Assembly: GCF_910596095.1 (NCBI RefSeq)
Contig: NC_056550.1
Coordinates: 3,720,001 to 3,784,000, forward strand
DNA: 64,000 nt
From: Thunnus maccoyii
Taxonomy: Eukaryota > Chordata > Actinopteri > Scombriformes > Scombridae
Reading direction: 5' to 3'
Within the stretch, counting starts at the first letter, position 1, and each line of letters opens with the position of its first letter. The notes under the pieces were generated by a model that saw only the letters and a program-made list of their open reading frames with translations, made no database searches and was not told the DNA's origin. The position numbers and the translations under genes were made by a program. Positions 26,801 through 39,900 of the stretch are shown here, in pieces.

Positions 26801-26916
26801 CTCACATTCTCCATTCAAATATATGAGTATTTTTCTGTGTCCACCTGCAGTTACTTATTGTCTCTACACACCTGACAGTACACATTTCAATCAAACTTTG
26901 ACCAGGTCATGTGTGT
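23811..26916. mobile_element. mobile-element insertion cluster in the unit A flank
   Basis: The unit flank is lost at 'taacacactat' (about 23814) and resumes at 'ttagaattcctctcatg' (about 26917). Between them the left end reads CAGGGCCGTGCAGAG, the form of a hAT-superfamily terminal repeat. No matching right end or transposase was recognised. The sequence at 25480-25690 is GC-richer and could be the promoter side of a minus-oriented element. A second repeat family follows from 25699. The flank bases missing on the right side suggest a deletion accompanied or followed the insertion. The hAT assignment rests on a few terminal bases. Confidence 0.5.
25699..26520 (+). repeat. GGGCCTGAGC-start dispersed fish repeat
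   Basis: It begins 'attagggcctgagccccaaagg' followed by '...gcgaagaccctcttgta', a (TTTC)n patch and 'ttgaccccctacacatg...ggtacgcacatcagg'. This layout matches an abundant non-autonomous fish repeat of the GGGCCCGAGC-start type. A related start, 'attaaggcccaagcaccc', occurs at about 26776, suggesting a second partial copy in the same orientation. I cannot name the superfamily. Confidence 0.55.
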
Positions 26917-28839
26917 TAGAATTCCTCTCATGAAACATCTGTAACTGATGTATAAACAGTTAGTGAAAGCTTGATAACAGTATACTGTGACTGTACACAC
27001 ATGAACTATTTACTAACAGTATTTATTCACTTTTAAATGTTAATAAATAATCATTCACACTTTAAAATAGTTTGAAAATGTGTTCAAAACTCATGAATAC
27101 ATGAAACAAGTTATCATTATTCTGTCAAACCATTATTGTGAATTAAGTGTTTATATCCTGCTTATAAATGTTAAATGTGGGTTTAAAATGACCAGAAAGG
27201 CACAGATCATTTAGAAAAAGATCTTGTCTTTTTAATATCACAAGACACCGCACTCATTGTATGAACTAAATTCCCAGCTAGAGTGTCTCCTGTAAAAACA
27301 AACACAAACGTTACTTTTAGATGAGTTGCTAATGCTTTTGTCTATCTGTTATTTACAGGTCGTTGGTGCAAATGGACTGGCTTTTGGCAAGTTTCTGTTT
27401 TATAAAAGCACTGACTGAAGCTGGGTTCTCCTTTACACATGTTTTTTCAACTCAATTAAAGATTAATTATCACATCTACATCTGAAGTGTAGAATAAATA
27501 AAGGGACAAATGGCAGTGTAAGCCAGTATTAGACATAAAGTGAAAGAAGTGCTGACTGTGAAACGACAGTCAATAGAGATGCATCACTCTCTTCCAGACA
27601 GACCAGCATCAGTATAATGTCAGTATAGACACTCTGTGTAAGTAACTTGCTCCCTTTAAGCACATAGCTGATCTACAGAACACATGGCAGCTTCAATATA
27701 TTTTGCCCAGAGACAGAGAAACCAACTAGGAGTCTGAAACTCACTATAAAGCTGTGTAAAGCTGAGGGGAGCTGCAGAGTCGCTGATAATTCTCTGTAGG
27801 TTCATCACTACTAGTGACACTTCTCACATCACACAGTGTCATTTCATACATTATAGCTGCTTTAAAAGAACCCTGTGGAGTTCTTGACCACTATTAGTAC
27901 TTTGGAGCAATTTTCTGTGTGTTGCCTTCAGGGCCACTGAACAAATGGATTTTGAACTGTTGTCATGTCATCTCAATGACGACTGCACAAACTCCATTTG
28001 CTGTGGAAGACCATGAGCTGCAGGTAAAAGCTTTAGAAATCCTGGTAAGGTAACCTTGAGTGAAGATGATTTTGTCAAACATTCAATTGTTGTTTGTAGA
28101 TTTCACTGATAACAAAACGTTATATTATCAGTGGCACTAGATGAGAGATCACTAAACTCATACTGATTCATGAATGTCCAATCTATCCTATAATTATTGA
28201 GATATTTTAGTCTGTAGTGGTGGACTGACTGATCAGCTGTCCATTGCTTGAGTCAAGCTGCCAGCAAGACCAACAAATCAGATTTTAAAAAATGTCACTA
28301 AGAAAAAGTTGATTAATTTCAGAGCTACACAAGAGAACACTTTTCTCACATGTATTGAAAGTGCGTTAATTTCAGGGAAATGCATCCAGCTGTTCAGAAA
28401 ATATCTGAAAAATGCATAAAATGTGGCATCTCATCTTGAGATGAATTCTGCAAGACATATGAAGTAAAAGAAACATGTAGTTGAGGATATATGTGTGAGA
28501 GGAAGGGTTAGTGTGTTAGTTCAGGAGTGGAGGGGTGTATACTGTGTGTAGATAAAAATGTCTGTTTTTGTGAATATGCCCAAAGCATGTGGACTGTGTT
28601 TGTTGCTAGAACGTAATACAGTGTGCCATCTGACTGTGCTGAACTTACTCCACAAGGGTTTGAACAGAAATTTTCCAAAACACATAGAGACACTGAAAAT
28701 GATGCTTAAAAGCTTTAATGCAAAGAATTTAGTTGAGGAAAGCAGAGTACATGTCATCCAGTGTAAATGACTGCATGGACTGACAGAACAATCCGAGAAA
28801 AACTAGAAAGAGTAAGGCAGGTTGTCTGGTGAGTCGACT

Positions 28840-31800
28840 TTAGACCTCGGCTGAAGCTTCCTCGCCGCGGTGGATGTAACTGTTGATGAAGTCCAGATAC
28901 TCAGACACTCTGGTGTAGAGGCCAGGGCCCTCACTGCGTTTACAGCTCTCATAACTCACAATGCCCACCTGCTTAAACACACCACCAACACGACACGCCA
29001 GCGGGCCGCCTTCATCCCCCTGAAGAACACAAAAAAAACATGACGTTCATTGTGTAAGTGCTTGATTCAGTGTGTAGTTTACCTCTATGTAAAAACATCA
29101 GTTACTGTCATGTCAGATTTACTCCCAGCTGCCCACATTCAGCATCTAAGATTGATTTTATGTTGAGAATTGAACTTATATTATACAACTCAATGGACTT
29201 AAATAGTAAAACTCACCGTGCAGGTGTCCTTGTCTCTTGCCTTGTCCCCTGCACACAGCTCTTTAGAAGTCAGCCAAGGATACGTTGCCTTACAATCCTT
29301 ATCAGAGACGATGGGAATCTTCAGCTCCTGAAGGGTTTCTGGAGACGGCAGTGGAGCTGCATGGACACATATAGAATAAGTGATATAATGATGTAGTTTA
29401 GTGACCAAGGTATTTGTGGCTTGATGTTTCAATGTTTTTCTGTCTGTGGTAAACTAAGCCTTGAGAGAGGAGATCATATCATTCATAGTGGGTAGGGTCA
29501 TATCATAGCAGGGTCCATGGTCCATATTAACAAGCCATTTTGCCAATTAGGAGCCCACACAGCTGCACTAGCTGCTCAGGGTTGTTTGGGCTGAGCTCTG
29601 CTGTCACTGACATGACACATTAAAACTCAATATGTTCAATTTTCCCTTCCAAATAAGTGCAACAAAACTAACAGGAGAGAGAGGGAGATTACAATAATTT
29701 AAAAAATATATATAGAATAAAGATAACAACTAAACTCAGTCTGTACACACCTACAGTCCTGAGAGAAACCTAATCAGGCCAAATAAGTGAAAACACTTTT
29801 GGAGCCCTAAATTCTGAGAAGGACAAACTAACACATTATATCTCATGTGTTGAATCTGTACAAAAACAGTTTTGGTCACCTACTTGATGTGCAGAACTTA
29901 CCATCATTCTTAATGTTGCCCCAGCCAGCGATCCAACAGTCAGATGATGCATGAAGGTTGACGTTGGCCTTGGGCAGCTCCACCCGTCCACCCTGTCCTT
30001 TAGTCAACTTTTTCTTCAACCAGACCAGGGCGATGTTGTTCTGATAGCCTCCGCCAAAGGATCGGTACTGAGGGTGTTTGTAGACATCATTTATACCCAC
30101 ATAACGTGTAGCCGCCTCGTGCAGCTTGTATGAGCCAACAAAAACCAGTGATCGACGCAAGTCAGGATTACGCTGGCTGGCAACACAAACACACATATAC
30201 TGTGTTAGTTTTTCAGCATTTTTTGATGACCCTTCATTATGTACATATACCTTAACACACACAACACACTTGTATTGCAGTATGTAGGTGGGTTCTGCAA
30301 AAGTGGGACATTTAAGCATTGCCTTGTTTTTCCATTTGACTGGATGAAACCAATAATGATTATATATCTATTAGTCACTTATATTTGTGTGACATCATCA
30401 TTGTGGGTGTGACAGAAATTCATACAGTCTGGTTGGCGTGTGTTCAGGCAAAGTGTAAGGCCAAATGAATTGTACTGATATTTTTATAATACAGCATCAC
30501 ATTTTGGTAGGTTGTTCTGATACCAGGCTCAATATATTCATATTGACTATGGATCAAACAGCTACAGGTAATGTGAAATGGATTACTCATAGTGATGAAC
30601 TCACAGAAAATGATCATCCGACTCTGCAGTTCCCTTCAACTCGACAGAGCTCATTGATTTGATTCTCCAGTTTGCAACTTTGTTTTGTTTCACTCTCACA
30701 GTTCTCACTGTGTAATTTTCAGCTGCAGCATATTTTTCACAGGAGTTGTAAGAGACAAAATTCACAACTTAAAGAGAGTGAATATTGCTTTTATATTGGT
30801 AAAGTCACAAGAAACACAACTCCAAATGAATGTTAATATTTCTGTGTGTCTGTTGGATGTGTGAATAAACAACTTTAAACACTGTCAGAGGTGTGTTTAC
30901 AGCTTGCTGCTCGAAGTGGCCAAAACCTCAGTTATTTTAAAGTTTAAACAAATACAAATTGGCCAGCTACGGCCTTGTATCTTAATCATCTTTATTTTTC
31001 TGGGGATTTGTATTTTGAGCACTGCTTAAGGTGTTAGCGTATTTTATGCAGTATTATTGCAATACTAACAGATAAGGATAATGAGCTGGATCAAGATGTT
31101 AAAGCTGTTGTGCTGTAATGTAGATTTTGCTGTAGTTCAGATCAGATCAAGGATGTCAAATTTTGTAACATATTTATTAGTTTTCAGAATCTATGTCCAC
31201 AACTATTTTAACTTTAGCCTCAGTTACCCATTGTATTTTATGACAAATTATTTATAATATTTTAGTGTTCAAAGATTTATTTACTGGTTAAACAGTTTTC
31301 ATGGGTTAAAGTAACAGCAGTCACACTTTCATTGAGGTTTGTTGTTACATGAATTGTATTAAAATGTTCAAATGTATATTGATAGTTATTGATTTCAGTA
31401 TAATTATCAAATGTTTTCAAAGAAAGCAATTGAAGTTTTGAATCAATTCAGTAACTTTTAACTTTTCAACAGTAATCAGTTTGCCAGTATTTCTTTCTAC
31501 CATAAGTCTCCGGGGTAAAAGCCAGCGCAGTGGTGATACAAGCAATCAGTGTTATGCAGATGATTAGTGTCCTGTGAAAAAAAGACAGTTACACACTTAC
31601 TCATCCCAGCAGCTTGCAGCAGTCAGCACCCACTGATCGCTGGCGATGGAGCCGCCGCAGCGCCACTTATCGTGGCCATCAGATGCTGTGATGTTTATGT
31701 GAACCATCCACGGCCATCTGTCCTTTACAGCATCCTTCCCCCCAACGATGGAGCTCTCCACCTCAGCCCCAAACAAACCTTTAGAAAGATGCAATGATGA

Positions 31801-33055
31801 AACTTTCAAAAAAGTTATGTTGAGGTAGAAGTATTGAGATGGTTACATTAAGTATAAAGTTGAAAGTATTTGACATATTTGACAAATCAGACATTGCCTT
31901 TGGTTGAATCTACAGTCTGGTCACTACAGGAAGAGATGCTGTGTAAATAGTTTGCACAGATCAACCTAAAATGTCCAGGTATGTTGTTTTGCCAGAGAAG
32001 ACTCCAGATATTGATACCATGTTTTTCGTAGTTGGCTCTTAAGATTTTTTTATTTCTTTATTTGGTGTTTCAAGAGAAACTATGGTCCACTTTAACACAG
32101 TTCTGTAAAGTAACTCATTTTCTTCATCACAGTTTAGTTTGGTCGTCTTTCTGCCGCTGAAACAAATGTATTAAAGAAAATAGTTAATATTGCATCTAAA
32201 ATTACTGGTCACTTATTGGTCTTTAAGGTGTATTCTTGTTTTAGCTTAGTTTTCAGGATTTAATGGTACTTTGTGTATTTTAATACGATTTTATTCCTAT
32301 GCTGTGTTGAATATTGTCCTGGCTGTGGAGCTCTATGAGTTTATCAAGGTGAGTTCCTAATGTTTGTTGTAATGGCAATAAAGTTAATTAAACTCTCAAT
32401 TGAACTCAGCTTAACTACCACATTATGACTTGTAAAAAGGTTTGTCAGTTTATTAAGGTAGTCCTTCTGGTGATATTAGAATAATGTTCTTTAGATGACA
32501 AGGAAAACGTTAACCTTGACTCAACTTAAAAATAGATTCACAACTCACACTAAATCCTTTCTAATTAAATCAACACAATGCAGTTTAAATTCTAACTGAA
32601 ACAGGTGTTTTAAAGTAAAGGCACCATTTCAGCAGAGTTGGGATGAACATTTTAAAAACTGTAATAGGTCATTCCCACATTATTAAAGAGTGCAACAATC
32701 ATTATAACTTAATAACTAATTATATGACAACAATGAAATTATGGAAAACACAATGACACCAGTAAAAAAGCAGCACCAGGAACACATAAAATCAAACTAT
32801 GTCCATGAGTCTGTGGCCCTGGTGCACGCTGGGAGGATTCCCTACATGCCTACCTCAGGATGCTACGATAGAGACACACAAACTACACATTTTTAGATGA
32901 ACTCTAATAAGAACATTTAATATTTGGCCTCCACTGCCAACTTAATTGAATCCAAATAAGAATTAACACATCGGTCAAAATGTACACTGAATGTCTTTCT
33001 CACCTCCAGTGTTGTGGATCAGGACCAGCACAGTCAGTAGTTTGCAGAAAGCCAT
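28840..33055 (-). CDS. protease gene B: secreted S1-fold pseudoprotease, 274 aa
   Basis: Exons in gene order: 33004-33055, 31601-31778, 29902-30176, 29217-29356, 28840-29019 (825 bp, phases consistent). Signal peptide as in gene A, then SSIVGGKDA. The triad is replaced as in A: TAASC (residue 73), QNNIALV (124), GDEGGP (218). The pocket Asp is kept in DKDTC. Copy-specific residues lie in likely surface loops: ASDGHDKW and SIASD in exon 2, [20 protein letters not shown] and SFGGGYQNN in exon 3, DKARDKDTC in exon 4, GGVFKQVG and SCKRSEGPG in exon 5. An N-I-T glycosylation site follows HI in exon 2. The C-terminus ends EEASAEV. Every frame is open, so nothing suggests a pseudogene in the genetic sense even though the enzyme must be inactive. 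Exons 2, 4 and 5 resemble copy D most. Confidence 0.9.
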
Positions 33056-33087
33056 GGCTGTGATGGAGTTAGGCAGTGGCCCTAACC

Positions 33088-33093
33088 TTTATA
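33088..33093 (-). promoter_or_regulatory. TATA box of protease gene B
   Basis: TATAAA on the minus strand 33-38 bases before the ATG. The base just downstream differs (TATAAAGG instead of TATAAAGC), the one visible promoter change near the box among the five copies. Confidence 0.65.
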
Positions 33094-34053
33094 CACACAG
33101 CTGGAGATAAAATCAGCTTCTAATCAACACTAATCGCCTTCCCTTTCCTCTCAAACCAGAGGTGTGAAAGTACATTTACTCAATTATTGTCAAGTACAAA
33201 TTGCAAATACACGTATTTTGCCTGAGTATTTTCATTTTGTAAGGATTTATATATTTGCTGCACAACATTTCAGAGAGAAATATTGTTTTTTAAATATATT
33301 TTATATTCATCTCACACTTGTGGCACTTTAATTAACAAGGTTATAGATTCAGAACATTTGCTCTTTAAATATAACTCACTGAATGTTTAAACTAGAGTAT
33401 TTTGGTCAAAAGCTGAATTCTCTATTTCATTCATTTAAAAGCAGCTTTTTACAGTAAACTGATATTATGAAGGATATTCTGGCTCTCCTGCCTGTCCTGA
33501 TCCCAATAACAATACAAGAAATTCTAAATTATCTTATTATTATATTGTTCCTCTAATTTTATTGTTGGATTTAGTCTATCTGCTGCTCAGACTGTTTTGT
33601 AGGCTACTATGTATTGTTGCATAACCCTTTATTTCAACCTTCCCTATTTGAGAGTAATGAGCAGTATATAAACACTCAATAAATCAACACACTATAATGC
33701 ATTTGTAAAACTGTAGAATCAAACATGAAAACATTTTAAAGTTTTGATTATTGTTACATGTATTTTCTGTGTTGATCAGTTGATTTGTCGACTATTAGAA
33801 TTCCTCTCATGAAACATCTGTAACTGATGTATTAACAGTTAGTGAAAGCTTGGTAACAGTATACTGTGACTGTACACACATGAACTATTTATTGAAAGTA
33901 TTTATCCACTTTTAAATGTTAGTAAATAATCATTCACACTTTAAAATAGTTTGTAAATGTGTTCAAAACTCATGAATACATAAACCGAATTATCATTATT
34001 CTGTCAAACCATTATTGTGTATTAAGTGTTTATATCCTGCTTATAAATGTTAA

Positions 34054-34207
34054 ATATGGGTTTAAAATGGCCAGAAAGGCACATGTGATGCTGAAAGTAG
34101 GAACAGTGAAGGGACTTCTGCTTTTAGCCAGCTGTCACGAAACCACAGATCATTTAGAGAAACGTCTTGTCTTTTTAATATCACAAGACACCGCTCTCAC
34201 TGTATGA
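34054..34207 (+). other. unit-flank open frame of unknown status
   Basis: A frame of about 50 codons starting at ATG 34065 (MARKAHVMLKVGTVKGLLLL...) recurs in the flanks after C (41852), in the C-D remnant (45615) and after E (61848). It is broken after D (54921) and largely deleted after A (27188). Because the copies are young duplicates, an open frame is weak evidence of coding. No family is recognised. It lies about 500 bases before the possible first exon at 34560 and could be non-coding upstream sequence of that gene. Confidence 0.3.
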
Positions 34208-34559
34208 AATAAATTCCCAGCTAGAGTGTCTCCTGTAAAAAAGTGTCTCCCGTCATCGAACGGGAACCGACCGGGATTGGCTTTGTTTCTGCGGGGATTT
34301 ATTTGTGTGAAACACCGCGTTTCATGTAACGTTCATGGATGTCTGGTAACGTCGTCAAAGTTTATAAACTACATCAGCTGCAGTCATGAGAAATATAACT
34401 TAGCCTGTAAGTTGTTGTGAACTTGCCGTCTGTGTCAGCATTAACGCAGTCTACGATGTCTCCTGAGTGTTTCAGCAGTTTGAAATGTTAGCCTGCTAGT
34501 TCTTTTATTTAGCCTGTTAGCTGGGTCTGCTTTTATTCAGCCTGTGTAGATTTGTAAAC

Positions 34560-34760
34560 ATGGAGCAGACAGCCAGCGTTAACGCAGATCCTGCTCAAAG
34601 CTCCGACAGTAATGGTGAGTCCGTCATTTGTCAGTTGTTTGTTTGAATTGACTCATAAACATACAGTACTAAAAATTCACACGTTACGTTAAGGTGAGTT
34701 GCTAATGCTCTTGTTTATCTGTTATTTACAGGTCGTTGGCGCAACTGGACTGGCTTTTGA
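34560..34760 (+). pseudogene. orphan 5' exon pair of an unidentified gene
   Basis: In a CpG-richer stretch (about 34240-34620), an ATG at 34560 opens MEQTASVNADPAQSSDSN and ends in a good donor (AATG|GTGAGT) at 34614. A good acceptor (TTATTTACAG) follows at 34731, and the phase-matched continuation reads GRWRNWTGF then TGA at 34758-34760. In the other units the matching second exon ends TTTTG|GTAAGT, a proper donor that B has lost, and the first exon is deleted. This looks like the captured 5' end of another gene, now without a body. The peptide is not recognised. Confidence 0.4.
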
Positions 34761-35618
34761 TAACGTTAAGTTTCTATTTTATAAAAGCACTGACTGAAGC
34801 TGGGTTTGCCATTACACATATGTTTTATCAACTCAACTTAAGATTAATTAACACATCTACATCTGAAGTGTAGAATAAATAAAGTGACAAATGGCAGTGT
34901 AAGCCAGTATTAGACATAAAGTAAAAGAAGTGCTGACTGTGAAATGACAGTCAATACTAATGAAGCTCACAGCTTCCTCATAGTGTTTCCTTATTGTTGC
35001 AGTGTAGCATGTCCATACTTTTATATTCACTCTCAGACAAACAGAAAGGTACAGAAACCCTCTGTTTGATTTATATTGAAGAAATGAAAGGTTATTTGCA
35101 ACCCCTGACAACTTCAACAAAGATGTAAATAAAATTCTTGTTTTTCCCAAAAGTGTTTCAGATGATTTTCACCTTAAAGTGAACCTATGTGAATTTTGCT
35201 GAGCAGCAGCAACTCTGGCCAGAATCGACAAATACAGGATAAACGATGCTAAATGCTAAAATGTATTGACAGTGAACTGGCTCAGTAATGTCAGTCACAC
35301 ATTAATATCTATCTATAATTAGCTATCATTAGCCACCATCAGTGACTGGTCATACCAGACCAAGTGAGGCTGTAGCAACAAAAAGTTAATTGAATTGAAC
35401 AAAAGTGAATTATATTGCTGATGAATTCAACTTAACATATGTATGAGGGAAAATGTGCAATTTCTTCTGTCAGAGGTTACATAGTGTAACTTAAAATGTT
35501 GAAATAATATTAAAGAAATATGCAGTGACATAAGGAGGGAAATGCAATTAGTCAGAAAAAGTTAGCTGGTACAATTAGAAAAATAACTACTAGCAAGCTA
35601 CAACAAAATTGAGTTCGT

Positions 35619-35619
35619 T

Positions 35620-35664
<45 letters not shown>
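35619..35664. repeat. (GT)n microsatellite
   Basis: A nearly perfect GT run of about 22 units in the B-C spacer, in the part of the flank missing from other units. Confidence 0.95.
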
Positions 35665-35667
<3 letters not shown>

Positions 35668-36993
35668 GGGGACAGAGGCTTCAAAGTAAAGAGATTGGAT
35701 GGCACAATAACACAGACTGCAGAGAAAGACAGAGGCATCACTCTCTTCCAGACAGACCAGCGTCAGTATAATGTCAGCATAGACACTCTGTGTAAGTAAC
35801 TTGCTCCCTTTAAGCACATAGCTGATCTACAGAACACATGGCAGCTTCAATATATTTTGCCCAGAGACAGAGAAACCAACTAGGAGTCTGAAACTCACTA
35901 TAAAGCTGTGTAAAGCTGAGGGGAGCTGCAGAGTCGCTGATAATTCTCTGTAGGTTCATCACTACTAGTGACACTTCTCACATCACACACTGTCATTTCA
36001 TACATTATAGCTGCTTTAATAGAACCCTGTGGAGTTCTTGACCACTATTAGTACTTTGGAGCAATTTTCTGTGTGTTGCCTTCAGGGCCACTGAACAAAT
36101 GGATTTTGACGTGTTGTCATGTCATCTCCATGACAACTGCACAAACTCCATTTGCTATGGAAGACCATGAGCTGCAGGTAAAAGCTTTAGAAATCCTGGT
36201 AAGGCAACCTTGAGTGAAGATGATTTTGTCAAACATTCAATTGTTGTTTGTAGATTTCACTGATAACAAAACGTTATATTATCAGTGGCACTAGATGAGA
36301 GATCACCAAAGTCATACTGATTCATGAATGTCCAATCTATCCTATAATTATTGAGATATTTTAGTCTGTAGTGGTGGACTGACTGATCAGCTGTCCATTG
36401 CTTGAGTCAAGCTGCCAGCAAGGCCAACAAATCAGATTTTAAAAAATGTCACTAAGAAAAAGTTGATTAATTTCAGAGCTACACAAGAGAACACTTTTCT
36501 CACATGTATTGAAAGTGCGTTAATTTCAGGGAAATGCATCCAGCTGTTCTGAAAATATCTGAAAATTGCATAAAATGTGGCATCTCATATTGAGATGAAT
36601 TCTGCAAGACATATGAAGTAAAAAAAACATGTAGTTGAGGATATATGTGTGAGAGGAAGGGTTAGTGTGTTAGTTCAGGAGTGGAGGGGTGTATACTGTG
36701 TGTAGATAAAAATGTCTGTTTTTGTGAATATGCCCAAAGCATGTGGACTGTGTTTGTTGCTAGAATGTAATACAGTGTGCCATCTGACTGTGCTGAACTT
36801 ACTCCACAAGGGTTTGAACAGAAATTCTCCAAAACACATAGAGACACTGAAAATGATGCTTAAAAGCTTTAATGCAAAGAATTTAGTTGAGGAAAGCAGA
36901 GTACATGTCATCCAGTGTAAATGACTGCATGGACTGACAGAACAATCCGAGAAAAACTAGAAAGAGTAAGGCGGGTTGTCTGGTGAGTCGACT

Positions 36994-39900
36994 TTAGACC
37001 TCGACTGAAGCTTCCTCGCCGCGGTGGATGTAACTGTTGATGAAGTCCAGATACTCAGACACTTTGGTGTAGAGGCCAGGGCCCTTACCGGGTTTACAGC
37101 TCTTATAACTCACAATGCCCACCTGCTTAAACTCACCACCAACACGACACGCCAGCGGGCCGCCTTCATCCCCCTGAAGAACACAAAAAAAAAACATGAC
37201 GTTCATTGTGTAAGTGCTTGATTCAGTGTGTAGTTTACCTCTATGTAAAAACATCAGTTACTGTCATGTCAGATTTACTCCCAGCTGCCCACATTCAGCA
37301 TCTAAGATTGATTTTATGTTGAGAATTGAACCTATATTATATAACTCAATGGACTTAAATAGTAAAACTCACTGTGCAGGTGTCTTCTGCCTTGTCCCCT
37401 GCACACAGCTCTTTAGACGTCAGCCAAGGATACGCCGCTTTACAATCCTTATCAGAGGCGATGGGAATCTTCAGCTCCTGAAGGGTTTCTGGATATGGCA
37501 GTGGAGCTGCATGGACACATATAGAATAAGTGATATAATGATGTAGTTTAGTGACCAAGGTATTTGTGGCTGGATGTTTCAATGTTTTTCTGTCTGTGGT
37601 AAACTAAGCCTTGAGAGAGGAGATCATATCATTCATAGTGGGTAGGGTCATATCATAGCAGGGTCCATGGTCCATATTAACAAGCCATTTTGCCAATTAG
37701 GAGCCCACACAGCTGCACTAGCTGCTCAGGGTTGTTTGGGCTGAGCTCTGCTGTCACTGACATGACACATTAAAACTCAATATGTTCAATTTTCCCTTCC
37801 AAATAAGTGCAACAAAACTAACAGGAGAGAGAGGGAGATTACAATAATTTAAAAAATATATATAGAATAAAGATAACAACTAAACTCAGTCTGTACACAC
37901 CTACAGTCCTGAGAGAAACCTAATCAGGCCAAATAAGTGAAAAAACCTTTGGAGCCCTAAATTCTGAGAAGGACAAACTAACACATTATATCTCATGTGT
38001 TGAATCTGTACGAAAACAGTTTTGGTCACCTACTTGATGTGCAGAACTTACCATCATTCTCAATGTGGCCCCAGCCAGCGATCCAACAGTCAGATGATGC
38101 ATGAAAGTTGTCATTGGCCTCGGGCGGAGTCACCCGTCCACCCTCTTTGTCAGTCAAATTTTTCGTCAGCTCGACCAGGGCGATGTTGTTCACAGAGCCG
38201 CCGTGAAAGGATCGGTACTGAGGGTGTTTGATGACACTTCTTACACCCAGGTAACGTGTAGGCGCCTCGTGCAGCTTGTATGAGCCAACAAAAACCATTG
38301 ATCGACGCAAGCTAGGTTTACGCTGGCTGGCAACACAAACACACATATACTGTGTTAGTTTTCCTGCATTTTTTGATGACCCTTCATTATGTACATATAC
38401 CTTAACACACACAACACACTTGTATTGCAGTATGTAGGTGGGTTCTGCAAAAGTGGGACATTTAAGCATTGCCTTGTTTTTCCATTTGACTGGATGAAAC
38501 CAATAATGATTATCTATCTACTAGTCGCTTATATTTGTGTGACATCATCATTGTGGGTGTAACAGAAATTCATACAGTCTGGTTGGTGTGTATTCAGAGT
38601 GTCAGGCCAAATAAATTGTACTGGTATTTTTATAATACAGCATCACATTTTGGTAGGTTGTTCTGATACCAGGCTCAATATATTCATATTGACTATGGAT
38701 CAAACAGCTACAGGTAATGTGAAATGGATTACTCATAGTGATGAACCCACAGAAAATTATCATCCGACTCTGCAGTTCCTTTCAACTCGACGGAGCTCAT
38801 TGATTTGATTCTCCAGTTTGCAACTTAACTGTTTTGTTTCACTCTCACAGTTCTCACTGTGTAATTTTCAGCTGCAGCAGACAGCTGTGGTCAATGAAAA
38901 GGCTGTAAAAACCCACTTTACACTACCTGCTCAGCACCAAACAGCAAATGGACTAATTAGCAACTAGCTGGTGAACATAGTGGAGCATTTAGCAGCCAGA
39001 TATGTTTCACAGGAGTTGTTAGAGACAAAATTCACAACTTAAAGAGAGTGAATATTGCTTTTACATTGGTAAAGTCACAAGAAACACAACTCCAAATGAA
39101 TGTTAATATTTCTGTGTGTCTGTTGGATGTGTAAATAACCAACTTTAAACACTGTCAGAGGTGTGTTTACAGCTTGCTGCTCGAAGTAGCCAAAACCCGT
39201 TATTTTAAAGTTTAAATAAATACAAATTGGCACTTTCATTGAGATTTGTAGTTACATGAATTGTATTAAAATGTTCAAATGTATATTGATAGTTATTGAT
39301 TTCAGTATAATTATCAAATGTTTTCAAAGAAAGCAATTGAAGTTTTGAATCAATTCAGTAACTTTTAACTTTTCAACAGTAATCAGTTTGCCAGTATTTC
39401 TTTCTACCATAAGTCTTCGGGGTAAAAGCCAGCGCAGTGGTGATACAAGCAATCAGTGTTATGCAGATGATTAGTGTCCTGTGAAAAAAAGACAGTTACA
39501 CACTTACTCATCCCAGCAGCTTGCAGCAGTCAGCACCCACTGATCGCTGAGGATGGAGCCGCCGCAGCGCCAGTTTTCAGTGCCCTCAGATGTTGTGATG
39601 TTTATGTGAACCATCCACGGCCATCTGTCCTTTACAGCATCCTTCCCCCCAATGATGGAGCTCTTCACCTCAGCCCCAAGCAAACCTTTAGAAAGATGCA
39701 ATGATGAAACTTTGTAAAAGTTATGTTGAGGTAGAAGTATTGAGATGGTTACATTAAGTATAAAGTTGTATCTGGAGAAGACTCCAGATATTGATACCAT
39801 GTTTTTCGTAGTTGGCTCTTAAGATTTTTTTATTTCTTTATTTGGTGTTTCAAGAGAAACTATGGTCCACTTTAACACAGTTCTGTAAAGTAACTCATTT

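Larger units (their letters stand above)
17579..27605. repeat. tandem unit A (carries protease gene A)
   Basis: First unit of the array. It starts at 'cagtatagtgtcagcatagac', which recurs near 27606, 35760, 42308, 46105, 55404 and 62311. Order: about 1.2 kb of 3' flank, the minus-strand protease gene, promoter, then a flank that re-enters the next unit. In A the flank is interrupted at about 23811-26916 by unrelated mobile-element sequence with loss of some flank. A also lacks about 190 bp of intron 3 that B-E have. Confidence 0.85.
27606..35759. repeat. tandem unit B (carries protease gene B)
   Basis: Same order as unit A. Its right flank (33100-35759) is the fullest in the window. It alone keeps about 450 bases (34237-34690) with a possible first exon of another gene, and about 780 bases (34955-35735) ending in a GT microsatellite, both absent from the flanks after A, C, D and E. 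It therefore looks closest to the ancestral flank. Confidence 0.85.

Noticed and set aside
31562-31797. Plus-strand 76-codon frames opposite exon 2 in each unit
   Set aside because: They are antisense shadows of protease exon 2, which has correct splice sites and the S1 motifs on the minus strand.
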